The translations under genes were made by a program, and so were the position numbers. Positions 32,810-42,025 of a DNA stretch of 64,000 bases are shown piece after piece. Numbering within the stretch: the first letter of the stretch is position 1; the number at the start of each line of letters is the position of its first letter. Source of the stretch: Thermacetogenium phaeum DSM 12270 (lineage in GTDB: Bacteria > Bacillota > DSM-12270 > Thermacetogeniales > Thermacetogeniaceae). The notes beneath the pieces were generated by a model. The model saw nothing but the letters and a program-made list of their open reading frames with translations, was not told where the DNA came from and did not search any database. Location: the NCBI RefSeq assembly GCF_000305935.1, contig NC_018870.1, positions 2,341,001-2,405,000 on the forward strand, read 5' to 3'.

Positions 32810-34165
32810 TCAATCTTTTATACGTGACATCAATACCACGCACTCAACGTGATGGGTATGGGGAAACATATCAATCGGCTGAACCTCTCTGACTTCGTAG
32901 CCCCACTCCACTAACAGGGCCAGATCCCTGGCCAGGGTGGCGGGGTCACAGGAAACATACACTATTTTCTCCGGAGACATGCCGCAGATTTCGGCCAAGG
33001 TCTGCCGGTCACTCCCCTGGCGGGGTGGATCGAGGATCACCGCATCGGGCCTGATGCCTTGCCGGAAGAGCCGCGGCAGAGCGGTTTCCACTTTCCCCCT
33101 GATAAAGCGGACATTTTTACGGCCATTGATGGCGGCATTTTCGACGGCAGCGGACACAGCTTTCTCGTTCTCTTCGATACCGCAAACTTCCTTCACCCCG
33201 GGAGCAAGTGAGTGTGCAAAAAGCCCCACACCGCAGTAGAGGTCGAGAAGGGTTTGCTGCGGCTGCGGGTCTAAAAAGGAGGAAACAGTTCTGACCAGAA
33301 CTTCCGTTTGGGAAGGGTTGTTCTGAAAGAAGGCTCCGGCCGGTACGCGAAAGCTGGTGCCGGATATCTCCTCTGTGTAGTAATCCCGACCGTGGATGAC
33401 CATCTCCGCCGCTTTTCCTCTCCCGGCTTGCGACTGCCGGAGCAAGCTGATGACAATCCCCTTTAAATGCGGAAACCCGGCCACCAGGGAGTTCAGATGC
33501 AGCCGATCGATTTCTTTCGGAAAAGCGTCGGCAAGCAGCTGCACCAGGAATTCACCCGTCGCCCTCCCTTTGCGCAGCACCACCTGACGGACCTGAATCC
33601 TAAAAGCACCTTCGAGACCTCCTAAAAAGCGGGCAACGGCGTCCAGCAGAGGAAAGAAGTCGGCTGGCAACAGAGGACAGGCTTTTATCTGCTCCAGGGT
33701 GTGGCTTTGGAAGCGGTAAAACCCCAGTTCCGCCCTGCGGCCGACGATCTGGCCGACGTGAAAACGCGCCGTATGGCGGTAGTGCCAGGGGCTATCCATT
33801 CCCAAGACGGGCTTAACGGAAACACCCCTTAACCCGCCGATCCGCCTTAAGGCCGAGGTGACGCGCTCCTGTTTGAAATACAGCTGTTCCTCGTAATTGA
33901 GATGCAGCAGCTGGCAGCCACCGCAGTTCTGATATGCCGGGCAGTGCGCCCTTTCCCTCCATGCAACCGGTTCAAGGACTTCCAGAAGCACTCCTCTTGC
34001 GAAATCCTTCTTATTTTCGGTTATTGCAAAGCGTACCCTCTCCCCTCTGGCCGCCTGGGGTATGAAGACCGGCTTCCCCTGATATCTGCCCACCCCCTCC
34101 CCGGCATGGCTGTAACCGGTGATAGTCGTTATAGCAACGGCTGTTTTTTCTTTCTTTTTTCTCAA
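32810..34165 (-). CDS. rlmD: 23S rRNA (uracil-5)-methyltransferase, RlmD/RumA-like
   Basis: About 450 residues. An N-terminal TRAM domain (ITGYSHAGEGVGRYQGKPVFIP) is followed by the [4Fe-4S] Cys cluster (CPAYQNCGGCQLLHL), an RNA-binding middle and a SAM methyltransferase domain (LLDLYCGVGLFAHSLA). VILDPPRQGSD and the catalytic Cys motif VYVSCDPATLARDL complete it. It should make 5-methyluridine in 23S rRNA or tRNA. I set the start at the TTG at 34165 (LRKKKEKTAV) because GGGGGAAGCGG precedes it; the frame is open further upstream but without family similarity. Confidence 0.9.
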   Translation of the reverse strand: MRKKKEKTAVAITTITGYSHAGEGVGRYQGKPVFIPQAARGERVRFAITENKKDFARGVLLEVLEPVAWRERAHCPAYQNCGGCQLLHLNYEEQLYFKQERVTSALRRIGGLRGVSVKPVLGMDSPWHYRHTARFHVGQIVGRRAELGFYRFQSHTLEQIKACPLLPADFFPLLDAVARFLGGLEGAFRIQVRQVVLRKGRATGEFLVQLLADAFPKEIDRLHLNSLVAGFPHLKGIVISLLRQSQAGRGKAAEMVIHGRDYYTEEISGTSFRVPAGAFFQNNPSQTEVLVRTVSSFLDPQPQQTLLDLYCGVGLFAHSLAPGVKEVCGIEENEKAVSAAVENAAINGRKNVRFIRGKVETALPRLFRQGIRPDAVILDPPRQGSDRQTLAEICGMSPEKIVYVSCDPATLARDLALLVEWGYEVREVQPIDMFPHTHHVECVVLMSRIKD

Positions 34166-34443
34166 ACCGCTTCCCCCGTGCCGACAGACTTTTCGTATAT
34201 TATAACCGCTGCAGTACTGAATAAAGAAATAATTTCTTCGGCGGCGACAAGGCCTCTTCCCGGCCGATTTTTGGCCTTCCCCCAATCATTCTCTCACCGC
34301 CCCTTTCCGTTTTTCTGTAAGGCAGGAGGCCGCAGGTCACGCCCCTGCGTCTCCTTTTAGAAATCGGGTAAACCTCCAACCATTATGCTAACATAGAAGG
34401 AGAGAAAACGGCTTTACTTTATCGGGAAAGGGAGCGGGAGGCC

Positions 34444-35253
34444 GTGCTGGTTACCGAAAAGGAATGCCGCAGCGCTTTGAGCCGCTGTGGTATTCCCGGC
34501 ATCGATTACTGTCTCAATCCTTATACGGGGTGCGGTCACGGTTGTCTCTACTGTTACGCCAGTTTTATGAAAAGATTTTGTGACATCCCGGAGGAATGGG
34601 GTTCCTTCGTGCAGGTCAAGGTGAATTTCGCAGATCGTCTTAACGCGGAGCTGCGCAAGGGCAAACGCGGGCGTGTCATCCTCTCCAGTGTTACCGATCC
34701 CTATCAGCCTGTAGAAAGAAAATACCGCCTGACACGCTCCTGCCTGGAACTGCTCTCAGGGACGGACCTGGCCGTCGAGATCCTCACCAAATCCGACCTG
34801 GTGCTCCGGGATCTCGACCTTTTAAAAAAGCTCCCCCGGATAGAGGTAGGACTGACGATCACCACCACCGACCCCCGGCTGGCCAGACTGCTGGAGCCGG
34901 GAGCAGCTCCCCCCGAGCGCCGCTTCCAGGCGCTCGCCCGTCTTGCCGCAGCGGGGATCAGGACGTGGATCTTCATCTCTCCGGTAGTGCCCGGTCTGGC
35001 CGATACCGAGGAAAACCTGGCCACCATTCTCAAAAAAGCAAAAGCGGCCGGCGTCCCCGAAGTCAGCTACGACCCCTTAAATTTTTACCCAGCGGCCGTA
35101 TCCAATCTCAGGGCCGTGATCCGCAGGCACCGACCGGAAGCGCGCCTCCTTTTTGAGGCAGCCTGCCGCGCCCCTTATTGCTATCGGGAGCGCCTGCGGA
35201 GCCTGGCGGCAGAAATCTGGCCTGCATACGGATATGAGCCGGAATTACCATAA
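34444..35253 (+). CDS. SPL-type radical SAM protein (spore photoproduct lyase-like)
   Basis: 269 residues from a GTG with a GGGAGG site upstream. The radical-SAM cluster motif is CGHGCLYCYA, preceded by IDYCLNPYTG. SSVTDPYQPVERKYRLTRSCLE and the later SPVVPGLADTEEN stretch match the family of DNA repair photolyase-like radical SAM proteins. The precise reaction is unknown; the family is often linked to nucleic-acid repair. It is divergent from the RNA methyltransferase gene. Confidence 0.85.
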   Translation: MLVTEKECRSALSRCGIPGIDYCLNPYTGCGHGCLYCYASFMKRFCDIPEEWGSFVQVKVNFADRLNAELRKGKRGRVILSSVTDPYQPVERKYRLTRSCLELLSGTDLAVEILTKSDLVLRDLDLLKKLPRIEVGLTITTTDPRLARLLEPGAAPPERRFQALARLAAAGIRTWIFISPVVPGLADTEENLATILKKAKAAGVPEVSYDPLNFYPAAVSNLRAVIRRHRPEARLLFEAACRAPYCYRERLRSLAAEIWPAYGYEPELP

Positions 35254-35360
35254 GCATCAGGCGGGTAAAAAATCTGACAGGCAAAGAAAAGGAGCAGGAA
35301 AAAGAGGGAAGGCGAAACCATCCCTCTGCAAAGCCGAAGGTTATCCCGCCGGGAGTTATC

Positions 35361-35879
35361 CTATTGCGTGTTTGACTGTGATTGTGCCCTCCACGGGCAG
35401 CCGGGACCACGTCCCCCTTTACCTCCAAAGCCCATACCGCAGCCCACACCCAGGCAGCCGCCGCATCCTCTCATTTGACCAAGCTGGTCGAGCTGCTCCT
35501 GGGTGAAGATCTCGCTCATCTGCCGGCGGTATTCTTCCCTGGTATCCTGGAGCTGGCTGCGGAGCTCATCTATCTCGGCCCTCTTGGACGCTATCTCATC
35601 CTGATCCGGATTGTTGTCAAGATAAAGGTTCCTCAATTCGAAAACCTTTTTCTGCAGTTCGCTGCGGATATTCTGAGTCTCGTTGAAGCACTCGGTTCTG
35701 AGTTCCCGCAGTTTGTTCAACTGTTCGTCGGTGGGGTTTACGCTCAATACCGGCGGTTTCCACTGGTCATCATTCCCGGGAAGCGTACTGTCATTGGAAG
35801 CGGCCGCAAATGCTCCCCCCGCTATCCCCAGCACCAGAACCAAAACAGCTGCCATAATAAGCAATTTCTTCCTCTTCAC
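35361..35879 (-). CDS. exported Spy/CpxP-like protein with Cys/Gly-rich tail
   Basis: 172 residues. Residues 1-~25 are a signal peptide (KRKKLLIMAAVLVLVLGIAGGAFAAA). The middle is a long alpha-helical LTXXQ-like region (NKLRELRTECFNETQNIRSELQ.., IFTQEQLDQLGQM) as in Spy/CpxP or heavy-metal-resistance proteins. The tail GCGGCLGVGCGMGFGGKGG contains three Cys and could bind metal or a surface. It is monocistronic. The role, envelope chaperone or metal binding, is inferred from the fold pattern. Confidence 0.65.
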   Translation of the reverse strand: MKRKKLLIMAAVLVLVLGIAGGAFAAASNDSTLPGNDDQWKPPVLSVNPTDEQLNKLRELRTECFNETQNIRSELQKKVFELRNLYLDNNPDQDEIASKRAEIDELRSQLQDTREEYRRQMSEIFTQEQLDQLGQMRGCGGCLGVGCGMGFGGKGGRGPGCPWRAQSQSNTQ

Positions 35880-36059
35880 GGCATCATCCCCTTTTGTCCC
35901 TATTTTTAGAAAGTCTGCCGGTCATCTCGGGAGGCAGCCTTCCCTCCTTTCTTATCTCTATTCACCGGCCTTCCTTTCCCGCCCACAGTATAACCGGCAA
36001 TTATAATAAAATTGTAAACAAACCGTAAATCAGATGAAAAACTTTTTAGAAAAGCCCGG

Positions 36060-36356
36060 CTAGCGGCGCCTGTAAATCTCCACCCCTTGCTCCTCGATGC
36101 GCCGACGCAGCTTTTCATCCAGGTGGCTGTCCATGTCCACCAAATCGACTTTGTAGATCCCCGCCGCCTCGTCCAAATCCACCCACAGCCCGGAGGGCAG
36201 CTTCCCCTCACAGTAGACGGCCAGATCGATATCAGAATTGTATTGATAATTATTCGCCGCCCGGGATCCGAAGATGACCGCACGGGTTATGTTTTCCCTC
36301 TTCTTCAGTTCTTTGAGAATTGCCTGCAGGATATGCTCCGGCAGTCCGAAATTCAT
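36060..36356 (-). CDS. MntA-like nucleotidyltransferase (antitoxin of a MNT/HEPN pair)
   Basis: 98 residues. RAVIFGSRAANNYQYNSDIDLAVY is the minimal nucleotidyltransferase motif GSxAxxxxxxxSDxDL, with a third Asp in KVDLVDMDSHLD. Such proteins AMPylate or neutralise the neighbouring HEPN protein. Its start overlaps the end of the HEPN-like gene. Confidence 0.85.
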   Translation of the reverse strand: MNFGLPEHILQAILKELKKRENITRAVIFGSRAANNYQYNSDIDLAVYCEGKLPSGLWVDLDEAAGIYKVDLVDMDSHLDEKLRRRIEEQGVEIYRRR

Positions 36357-36751
36357 TTGGTCACCTCCGCCATCCTGGCGCCAAAAGCAACGAACTGTTT
36401 AAAATACTTCTCTTTAATCCTGCCGTAAATTTCCTTTGCCATCTCTTCGTTATATGTATGGGCCGCCAAATTACGATCGCCTATCATATCAATCCAGACA
36501 TCTCCCTCAAAGATCAACCCCGCTGCGAATGCTTCTTTAAAAGCCGCCCGCGGCGAACTAACCTCCGCAATACCTTCATATTCAAGATAAGCCTTCATCA
36601 ACTTCCAAGCCAATTCATAAGTAAATTCAAAGCGCTGAATCACTCCGTCATAAAGCAAAGGATTGGAGCTATCCTCATCCAAAGCCTCTTTGAGCCGTAA
36701 TACAGCTTTCCTGTATGCCTCCCTCTTCTCTCTTAACCTTTCGATATTCAC
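36353..36751 (-). CDS. HEPN-like protein (HI0074 family, partner of the nucleotidyltransferase)
   Basis: 132 residues. The helical protein has YDGVIQRFEFTYELAWKLMKAYLE and DRNLAAHTYNEEMAKEIY, the conserved R-x4-H motif of the HI0074/nucleotidyltransferase substrate-binding HEPN family. As toxin candidate it is encoded before the antitoxin with a 4-base overlap. Many of these pairs are toxin-antitoxin modules, but this family member may only be a binding partner. Confidence 0.85.
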   Translation of the reverse strand: MNIERLREKREAYRKAVLRLKEALDEDSSNPLLYDGVIQRFEFTYELAWKLMKAYLEYEGIAEVSSPRAAFKEAFAAGLIFEGDVWIDMIGDRNLAAHTYNEEMAKEIYGRIKEKYFKQFVAFGARMAEVTK

Positions 36752-36923
36752 GATAAATCCCCCTCAAAATAAACAAAGCTATACCCAATTTTCGCCCAAT
36801 TCTTCCCGATTTCCTTTTCTTCTCTAGTGGTATTATCTCATATTCAACTTATCCGAAGCGACCCAAAAAAGATGCAGCTTTGAACTCCGGATCAACTCCC
36901 GGTCTGGAAGTTTTCCTAAAAGC

Positions 36924-36957
36924 AAGCCCGGCCGTCTAGACAAGAGCAGCCGGGCTT
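36924..36957. terminator. terminator next to the ABC transporter relic
   Basis: AAGCCCGGC at 36924-36932 pairs with GCCGGGCTT at 36949-36957 around a 16-base loop. On the plus strand an A-rich tail follows, and on the minus strand the tail reads TGCTTTTAGG. It lies after the end of the ABC ATPase relic. Confidence 0.65.
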
Positions 36958-36979
36958 AAAAACAGTTCTCCCTGCAAGC

Positions 36980-37310
36980 TCAGCTGTGGTTGCGCATCAG
37001 CTCGAAGGCTTCCCGGCAGCCGTTCACTGAATACACCCGACCGCCGGTGATCACCGCAAAACTGTCTGCTATCAATTCTGCTTCTCCTGCATCATGGGTT
37101 ACGAAGAGAACCGGGACACCTGCTGCCTTCAGCGCCTTTCTGAACTCAGGGAGCATTTTCTCCTTGAGCGCCGTATCCATTCCATTTAACGGCTCGTCCA
37201 GGAGCATAACCCGGGGGCGAGGAACAAGGAAGCGGGCCAAACTGCATCTGCTTTGATAGCTGTGCTCGTTCCCTGCCGTAACTCTTCTTGATACCTTCTA
37301 GTTTAAGCAT
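36980..37310 (-). pseudogene. relic of an ABC transporter ATPase (molybdate/tungstate type)
   Basis: The first residues (MLKLEGIKKSYGRE) are those of an ABC ATPase and the end (LARFLVPRPRVMLLDEPLNGMD...LFVTHDAGEAELIAD) has Walker B and the H-loop. The whole middle with Walker A and most of the signature is missing: the start runs almost straight into the signature remnant, in another frame. A deletion of about 350-400 bp is implied. It cannot hydrolyse ATP. Confidence 0.8.
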
Positions 37311-37689
37311 GTTTAACCCTCCTGAAACCGAGCAATGACACAATTAACAGGGAGAGTAAAACACAAAAAACAGCTGCTGTTACCGCCATGTCCAGCTCCC
37401 CTACTTCTACTTTGGTAAAGACATAAGACGCCAGCACCTGAGTGGAACCGGGCAGGTTACCACCGAACATAATAACTGCGGCAAACTCACTAATAGAGCG
37501 GGAAAAACCCAGGATAAAACCGGAAAACAGGGCTTCCCCCATCGTCGGCAAAACAACACGGAAATAGGCCTGAGCAGTGTTATCCCCCAGAGTCCGTGCT
37601 ACATCGATGACCTCTCTCTCCATCTGATCGACACCCGATACCAGTATCCGTGCAGTTATGACGCCGACGTTCTTGTAAAAGAAGAACAC
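37303..37689 (-). pseudogene. relic of an ABC transporter permease (molybdate/tungstate type), 5'-truncated
   Basis: About 128 residues with the EAA loop region (REVIDVARTLGDNTAQAYFRVVLPTMGEALFSGFILGFSRSISEF) and two C-terminal membrane helices. The N-terminal half, including the first helices, is missing and the fragment begins exactly where the TolC-like gene stops. With the damaged ATPase it marks a transporter eroded by insertion or deletion of the efflux operon. Confidence 0.75.
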
Positions 37690-38955
37690 TTATAATAGTA
37701 TTCCATCTTCTGCTAACTCTAAAAGGCGCCTGGCTAAATAGAGAGCATACTCAGCAGCAATTTTTTCACTTTCACTGTTCAACAAATTGAGCTCACTCTG
37801 GAGCAACTCCATTTTAGAAATTCGCCCCATCTCGAATCTCTTCTGGTCCCACTCATAATTCTTCTTCGCCTTTTCATAATTAGCCAGAGACAGTTGATAG
37901 TTTTTCTGTTTGGCTTCGAACCCTGCCACCAGACTCTTAACAGCTTCTATCACCTTGTACTTCTCCTCTTCCAACTGGAGTTTTAATTCTTCAATTTCCA
38001 GTTCCAATAATTCATCTTGGTAAGTATCTTCGTCAACATCATCCAGGTCTTCTTTTTTCTGCTCAATCTCCCTTTCGAGCTGGGGCATCTGGTAATACTC
38101 TTGAGAAGCCCTTGATAATAATGTTCCGACATCAGGGATTTCATTGCTGTCGGGAACTTCAAAAGGAGTCAGGGTTAACTCAGCATCATAATCTCTCCCC
38201 ATGATGTCATTCAGTTTTCCCTTTGATGCATTAATCGAGTCTTGCAATTCCTCTATCCTGTTGCTTACAGTTGCCAACTCGGCCGATAACTCGCCTACCC
38301 TGTATTGGGTGCTCCTGCCGATTTCCAATTTTGTCTTCTCCATTTCAAGCAAAACTTGTTTTATCTCGTACTCTTTGCTTAAGGAATTCAAACTTTTCTC
38401 CTGTTTCAGTATTGTTGTGTATAGTTCCTCAACTATGTAATCTAGCTGTTTCTCAAAGTTTTCTTCTTCGACAACTGCATCCTCGTACTGGTTCTCTGCA
38501 TTCTCTTTTTGGTCTGATAAAGACTCTACAACATCGGCCTGCTGATCTATCCTATCCCAAAGAGAATCCCTTTCTTTTTGGATTTCGTCCATCCTTTTTT
38601 CGATATCTTCCACACTAATGTCACCAGATGTGTCGCCTTCATTTAATTCTGCTAATTTAGAGCGAAGTTCAGAGTATTCCTCACTCAGACTGTTTATCCT
38701 GTACACTAGATAGTCATATTCATCCTCGGCATCTCCATATTCTTCATCGATCTGGTATAGTTGATATCTCGCTTTTTCGGTGTTGATTTCGTACTTTTTG
38801 AGGTTTCTGCCGTTTTTCCTGGCCAGTTCCTTGGCTTGCTCTAAGGTAATTACGTTCTCTGAACCATTCGAAGTAATATCCTCTGAAGCGTATCCGAAAG
38901 CATAACCACTCAACACAAACAGTAGCGTCAACACCAAAATCAATTTTACTTTCAT
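37690..38955 (-). CDS. TolC-like coiled-coil exported protein of an efflux operon
   Basis: About 421 residues from MKVKLILVLTLLFVLSGYAFGYA, a signal peptide. The rest is long heptad-type coiled coil (residues ~90-250 and ~300-420), with the TolC-family pattern ITLEQAKELARKNGRNLKKYEI and the final WDQKRFEMGRISKMELLQSELNLLNSE. In a Firmicute with no outer membrane this may bridge the wall; in a two-membrane lineage it would be the outer-membrane channel. GAGGGAG precedes the ATG. It is the last gene of the operon. Confidence 0.75.
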   Translation of the reverse strand: MKVKLILVLTLLFVLSGYAFGYASEDITSNGSENVITLEQAKELARKNGRNLKKYEINTEKARYQLYQIDEEYGDAEDEYDYLVYRINSLSEEYSELRSKLAELNEGDTSGDISVEDIEKRMDEIQKERDSLWDRIDQQADVVESLSDQKENAENQYEDAVVEEENFEKQLDYIVEELYTTILKQEKSLNSLSKEYEIKQVLLEMEKTKLEIGRSTQYRVGELSAELATVSNRIEELQDSINASKGKLNDIMGRDYDAELTLTPFEVPDSNEIPDVGTLLSRASQEYYQMPQLEREIEQKKEDLDDVDEDTYQDELLELEIEELKLQLEEEKYKVIEAVKSLVAGFEAKQKNYQLSLANYEKAKKNYEWDQKRFEMGRISKMELLQSELNLLNSESEKIAAEYALYLARRLLELAEDGILL

Positions 38956-38965
38956 ATATTCTCCC

Positions 38966-40144
38966 TCACTCATATCTTAAAGCCTCTATTGGATTCAAAC
39001 CAGCAGCCTGTAAGGCTGGATAAAACCCAAAGAAGATGCCTGTAATTACAGAGAAGAGCAATCCTAATAAAACACCGGTTACTGAAGGGAGAGCAGGGAG
39101 GTCAAGAAACTCGAGCAGAGGAACAGCAAAATAACCGAAGACAACTCCTAGTAACCCCCCTACCAAGCTGATAATCACTGCCTCCAGAAGAAACTGGCTT
39201 AATATTTCCCTTTTCCTGGCACCAATAGCTTTCAAGATCCCGATTTCCTTGGTTCTTTCCTTAACTGTTACAAACATTACATTCATGATCCCGATTCCGC
39301 TTACGATCAAGACCACTGTCGCTACTGCCAACAACAGCAAAGACATGGTTCTGGCTGATTCTTGAGCTGCCGCCAGTCTGCTCCCTGCATCTAAGATGCG
39401 AAATTGTTCCGCTCCTCCCCCCCGATGGGTCTCATTAAGGACACTTGTTATATCCTCTACGGCCAACTGTACTGCCTCCAGCTCTGTTGCCTGGACGAAA
39501 ATGGTGGGATTAGCGCTTTTACCCAACAGATACCTTTTTCCCACCGTGTAGGGCAAAAACGCAGAATCATCGTAACTCATCCCTGAGCCAGAATCCCCTA
39601 CCCTGTTGTATATCCCCACTACTTCAAATTTTCGGTGATTAATGGTTATGGTTTGCCCAAGTATTTCCGAAGGATTGCCATCAGTGAGCACATACGCCAA
39701 CTCGCCCCCTAAGACCACGCACTTGTTTCTGTTTTCTTCATCTTCATCACCAAGCGGCCTTCCCTGCCAAACTGTTAAATTGTTTTTTTCCTGGAACTCA
39801 GGATAAATCGCGATAAAACCGCTTTGTTGAGAATAATTGGCATAGCTGATGTCTCCGTTTCCGAACAAAACCGGAAAAGCACTGGCGATGTACTCACTCT
39901 GGGCGAACAACTCGGCATCTTTTTCGGTTAAGGGGTCCACCACTTTTCCTCTCATGGCGGACCGAACTATAATTGTCCCAACATTCAGTTTGGAAAACTG
40001 TTCACTTACCTGAGCCTCTCCACCTTTGCCGATGGCGATCACCAAAAAGATCGTTGCTGTCCCGACAATCACTCCCAGTGTGCTCAGGAAGGTCCGGGTT
40101 TTGTTTTGGTAAATGTTAACCAAGGCCAACTTGACCAGGTGTTT
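38966..40144 (-). CDS. MacB-type ABC transporter permease
   Basis: About 393 residues. An N-terminal helix (NIYQNKTRTFLSTLGVIVGTATIFLVIAIG) is followed by a ~200-residue extracytoplasmic MacB_PCD domain, and the C-terminal FtsX region with three helices (LLLLAVATVVLIVSGIGIMNVMFVTVKERTKEIGILKAIGAR) completes it. Together with the ATPase and the membrane-fusion protein it forms a mechanotransmission exporter for peptides or toxic compounds. The start could be a TTG a few codons upstream (40153 or 40162), as AGAGGGG lies there. Confidence 0.9.
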   Translation of the reverse strand, partial: KHLVKLALVNIYQNKTRTFLSTLGVIVGTATIFLVIAIGKGGEAQVSEQFSKLNVGTIIVRSAMRGKVVDPLTEKDAELFAQSEYIASAFPVLFGNGDISYANYSQQSGFIAIYPEFQEKNNLTVWQGRPLGDEDEENRNKCVVLGGELAYVLTDGNPSEILGQTITINHRKFEVVGIYNRVGDSGSGMSYDDSAFLPYTVGKRYLLGKSANPTIFVQATELEAVQLAVEDITSVLNETHRGGGAEQFRILDAGSRLAAAQESARTMSLLLLAVATVVLIVSGIGIMNVMFVTVKERTKEIGILKAIGARKREILSQFLLEAVIISLVGGLLGVVFGYFAVPLLEFLDLPALPSVTGVLLGLLFSVITGIFFGFYPALQAAGLNPIEALRYE

Positions 40145-40158
40145 CATCCTCAAATCAA

Positions 40159-41313
40159 TCAACCCCTCTTCGGGTAAGCCACAATTTCGCCTTCCTTAAG
40201 GCCTTCTAGAACCTCGACACTGTTACCATCTGTAAAACCTGTCTTGATCTCTCTTTCACTCATTTGACCATTTTCATCAACGACCAGCACAACCTGTTTT
40301 CCATTGACCATCTTAACGGCCTCGTACGGCACTATCAAGCAGTTTTGCACTTCTTTTCTGACAAAGGTAATCACGCAGGTCATCCCGTCTTTCAATTCAG
40401 GACTGGGGTTCTCAATATCGACAACAACACTGTAATTTACTAAACCAGAAGAATCATCAGATGCCAGAAAGTTTATTTTGCTTACTCTGCCCACAAACTT
40501 TTGGTCAGGCAGGGCTTCGACTGTCACATATACTTTCTGTCCGACTTCGATTTGACTGATATCGTACTCGATCACATCTGTCGTTGCTTGGACTTTGTTA
40601 TTTTCGTGGATCGTAACGAAGTCCTGGTCCTCGGTGATGCGTTCCCCCACCTTTTTTGACAAATCTAAGACAACACCTGAAACCGGTGCATACAAGATTG
40701 TATTTCCCAAATTATCTCTGGCCATTTTTACTTGGAGTTCGTATTCGCTTGACTCCTGGTTCTTCAGCATTTCATATTCCTTGAGCAGTTTTTGATATTC
40801 CAACTCTTTGGTTTCTATCTCTGCTTTCTTTATTTTGACCTCATTAGCAGAGTACGCCTCAGGTAGAGCTTCCATCTCCTGGTATTCATCTTTTAGTTGC
40901 TGCAATTCGTTTTCGAGGTTTTTGATCTTGAGTTCGTAATCTAAAAGGCTTTTTGTTTTATCCTCCTGAGCTTTTTGGAGGTTGGCTAAGGCCAACTGGT
41001 ATTGGTTCTGGTAATCCTGACTGTCCAGTCTGGCGATCGGGTCACCTTTCTTAACCTTATCTCCCTCAGTAACCAATATCTCAGAAATTGTGCCACTGAC
41101 ATTGAACCTTAGGTTAACTTTGGAAAATTCGATGCTGCCATCAGAATCGAACCCGACGAGGATATCACCCCTTTTTACTCTCGTTTGCTCATATCGGACT
41201 GTTTCTTTCTCGCTTTTACTCTGTTGTAATAACCACAGAATTGTTGAGACTACCGCTAACACAATCACAATTACAAGGGCCCACAGGCGCTTGTTGCCTT
41301 TTAGCTGAACCAC
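40159..41313 (-). CDS. MacA/HlyD-type membrane fusion protein
   Basis: About 384 residues from a GTG at 41313, with GGGGG 8 nt upstream. One N-terminal membrane helix (LWALVIVIVLAVVSTILWLL), a lipoyl-like half (SGTISEILVTEGDKVKKGDPIARLDS), a coiled coil (about residues 115-200) and a beta-barrel with KVYVTVEALPDQKFVGRVSKI follow. It links the MacB-like permease to the outer part of the pump. A longer reading frame upstream overlaps the ATPase gene and is rejected. Confidence 0.88.
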   Translation of the reverse strand: MVQLKGNKRLWALVIVIVLAVVSTILWLLQQSKSEKETVRYEQTRVKRGDILVGFDSDGSIEFSKVNLRFNVSGTISEILVTEGDKVKKGDPIARLDSQDYQNQYQLALANLQKAQEDKTKSLLDYELKIKNLENELQQLKDEYQEMEALPEAYSANEVKIKKAEIETKELEYQKLLKEYEMLKNQESSEYELQVKMARDNLGNTILYAPVSGVVLDLSKKVGERITEDQDFVTIHENNKVQATTDVIEYDISQIEVGQKVYVTVEALPDQKFVGRVSKINFLASDDSSGLVNYSVVVDIENPSPELKDGMTCVITFVRKEVQNCLIVPYEAVKMVNGKQVVLVVDENGQMSEREIKTGFTDGNSVEVLEGLKEGEIVAYPKRG

Positions 41314-41317
41314 ATTT

Positions 41318-42025
41318 TTAACCCCCAGACTTCCGATCACTCTCAAGGATTTTACCATCACGGATGTAAAGCACCTTTTTCGCCCGTTCTGCCACTTCAG
41401 GATCATGGGTAATCATTACTATCGTGTTCCCCTGTCCATCAAGTTCTTGAAATATTTCCATGACATTTTCTCTTGACTTGCTATCCAGGTTTCCGGTTGG
41501 CTCATCTGCCAGAATCAAACGAGGGCTACCTATGATTGCCCTGGCAATGGCTACCCTTTGTTGCTCTCCTCCTGATAGTTGAGAGGGTCGGTGATCTAGT
41601 CTATGATCTAGCCCCAGTTGTTTCAACTTCTCCTTGGCTGAAGCAACAGCTTCGTCTTCGTTCACTCCCCGATAGAGCAAGGGAAGGGTAACGTTCTGAA
41701 GTACGGTTAACCTGGGTAAAAGGTTAAACTGCTGAAAAACAAACCCGACTTTCTTGTTGCGGATCTCAGCTAATTGATTGTCCCTGGCTTTAAGGACATC
41801 AATTCCGTCCAAAAAATACTGTCCAGAAGTCGGAAGATCCAGGCATCCTAGTATGTTTAGTAAAGTGGATTTTCCTGATCCGGAAGGTCCTAGAATGGCG
41901 ACAAAGTCGTTTTCTTGTACGGTTAAACTGATATTATCAAGAACCTTCAATTCTTCAGAGCCACTCTGGTATACTTTAACAATATTCCGGGCATCAATGA
42001 TCCACTTATTAGGACTTTTGCTCAT
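41318..42025 (-). CDS. MacB/LolD-type ABC transporter ATPase
   Basis: 235 residues. Walker A is [16 protein letters not shown], the signature [15 protein letters not shown] and Walker [13 protein letters not shown]; the H-loop is [12 protein letters not shown]. It powers the permease at 38966. It overlaps the lipoprotein gene upstream by four bases. Confidence 0.93.
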   Translation of the reverse strand: MSKSPNKWIIDARNIVKVYQSGSEELKVLDNISLTVQENDFVAILGPSGSGKSTLLNILGCLDLPTSGQYFLDGIDVLKARDNQLAEIRNKKVGFVFQQFNLLPRLTVLQNVTLPLLYRGVNEDEAVASAKEKLKQLGLDHRLDHRPSQLSGGEQQRVAIARAIIGSPRLILADEPTGNLDSKSRENVMEIFQELDGQGNTIVMITHDPEVAERAKKVLYIRDGKILESDRKSGG

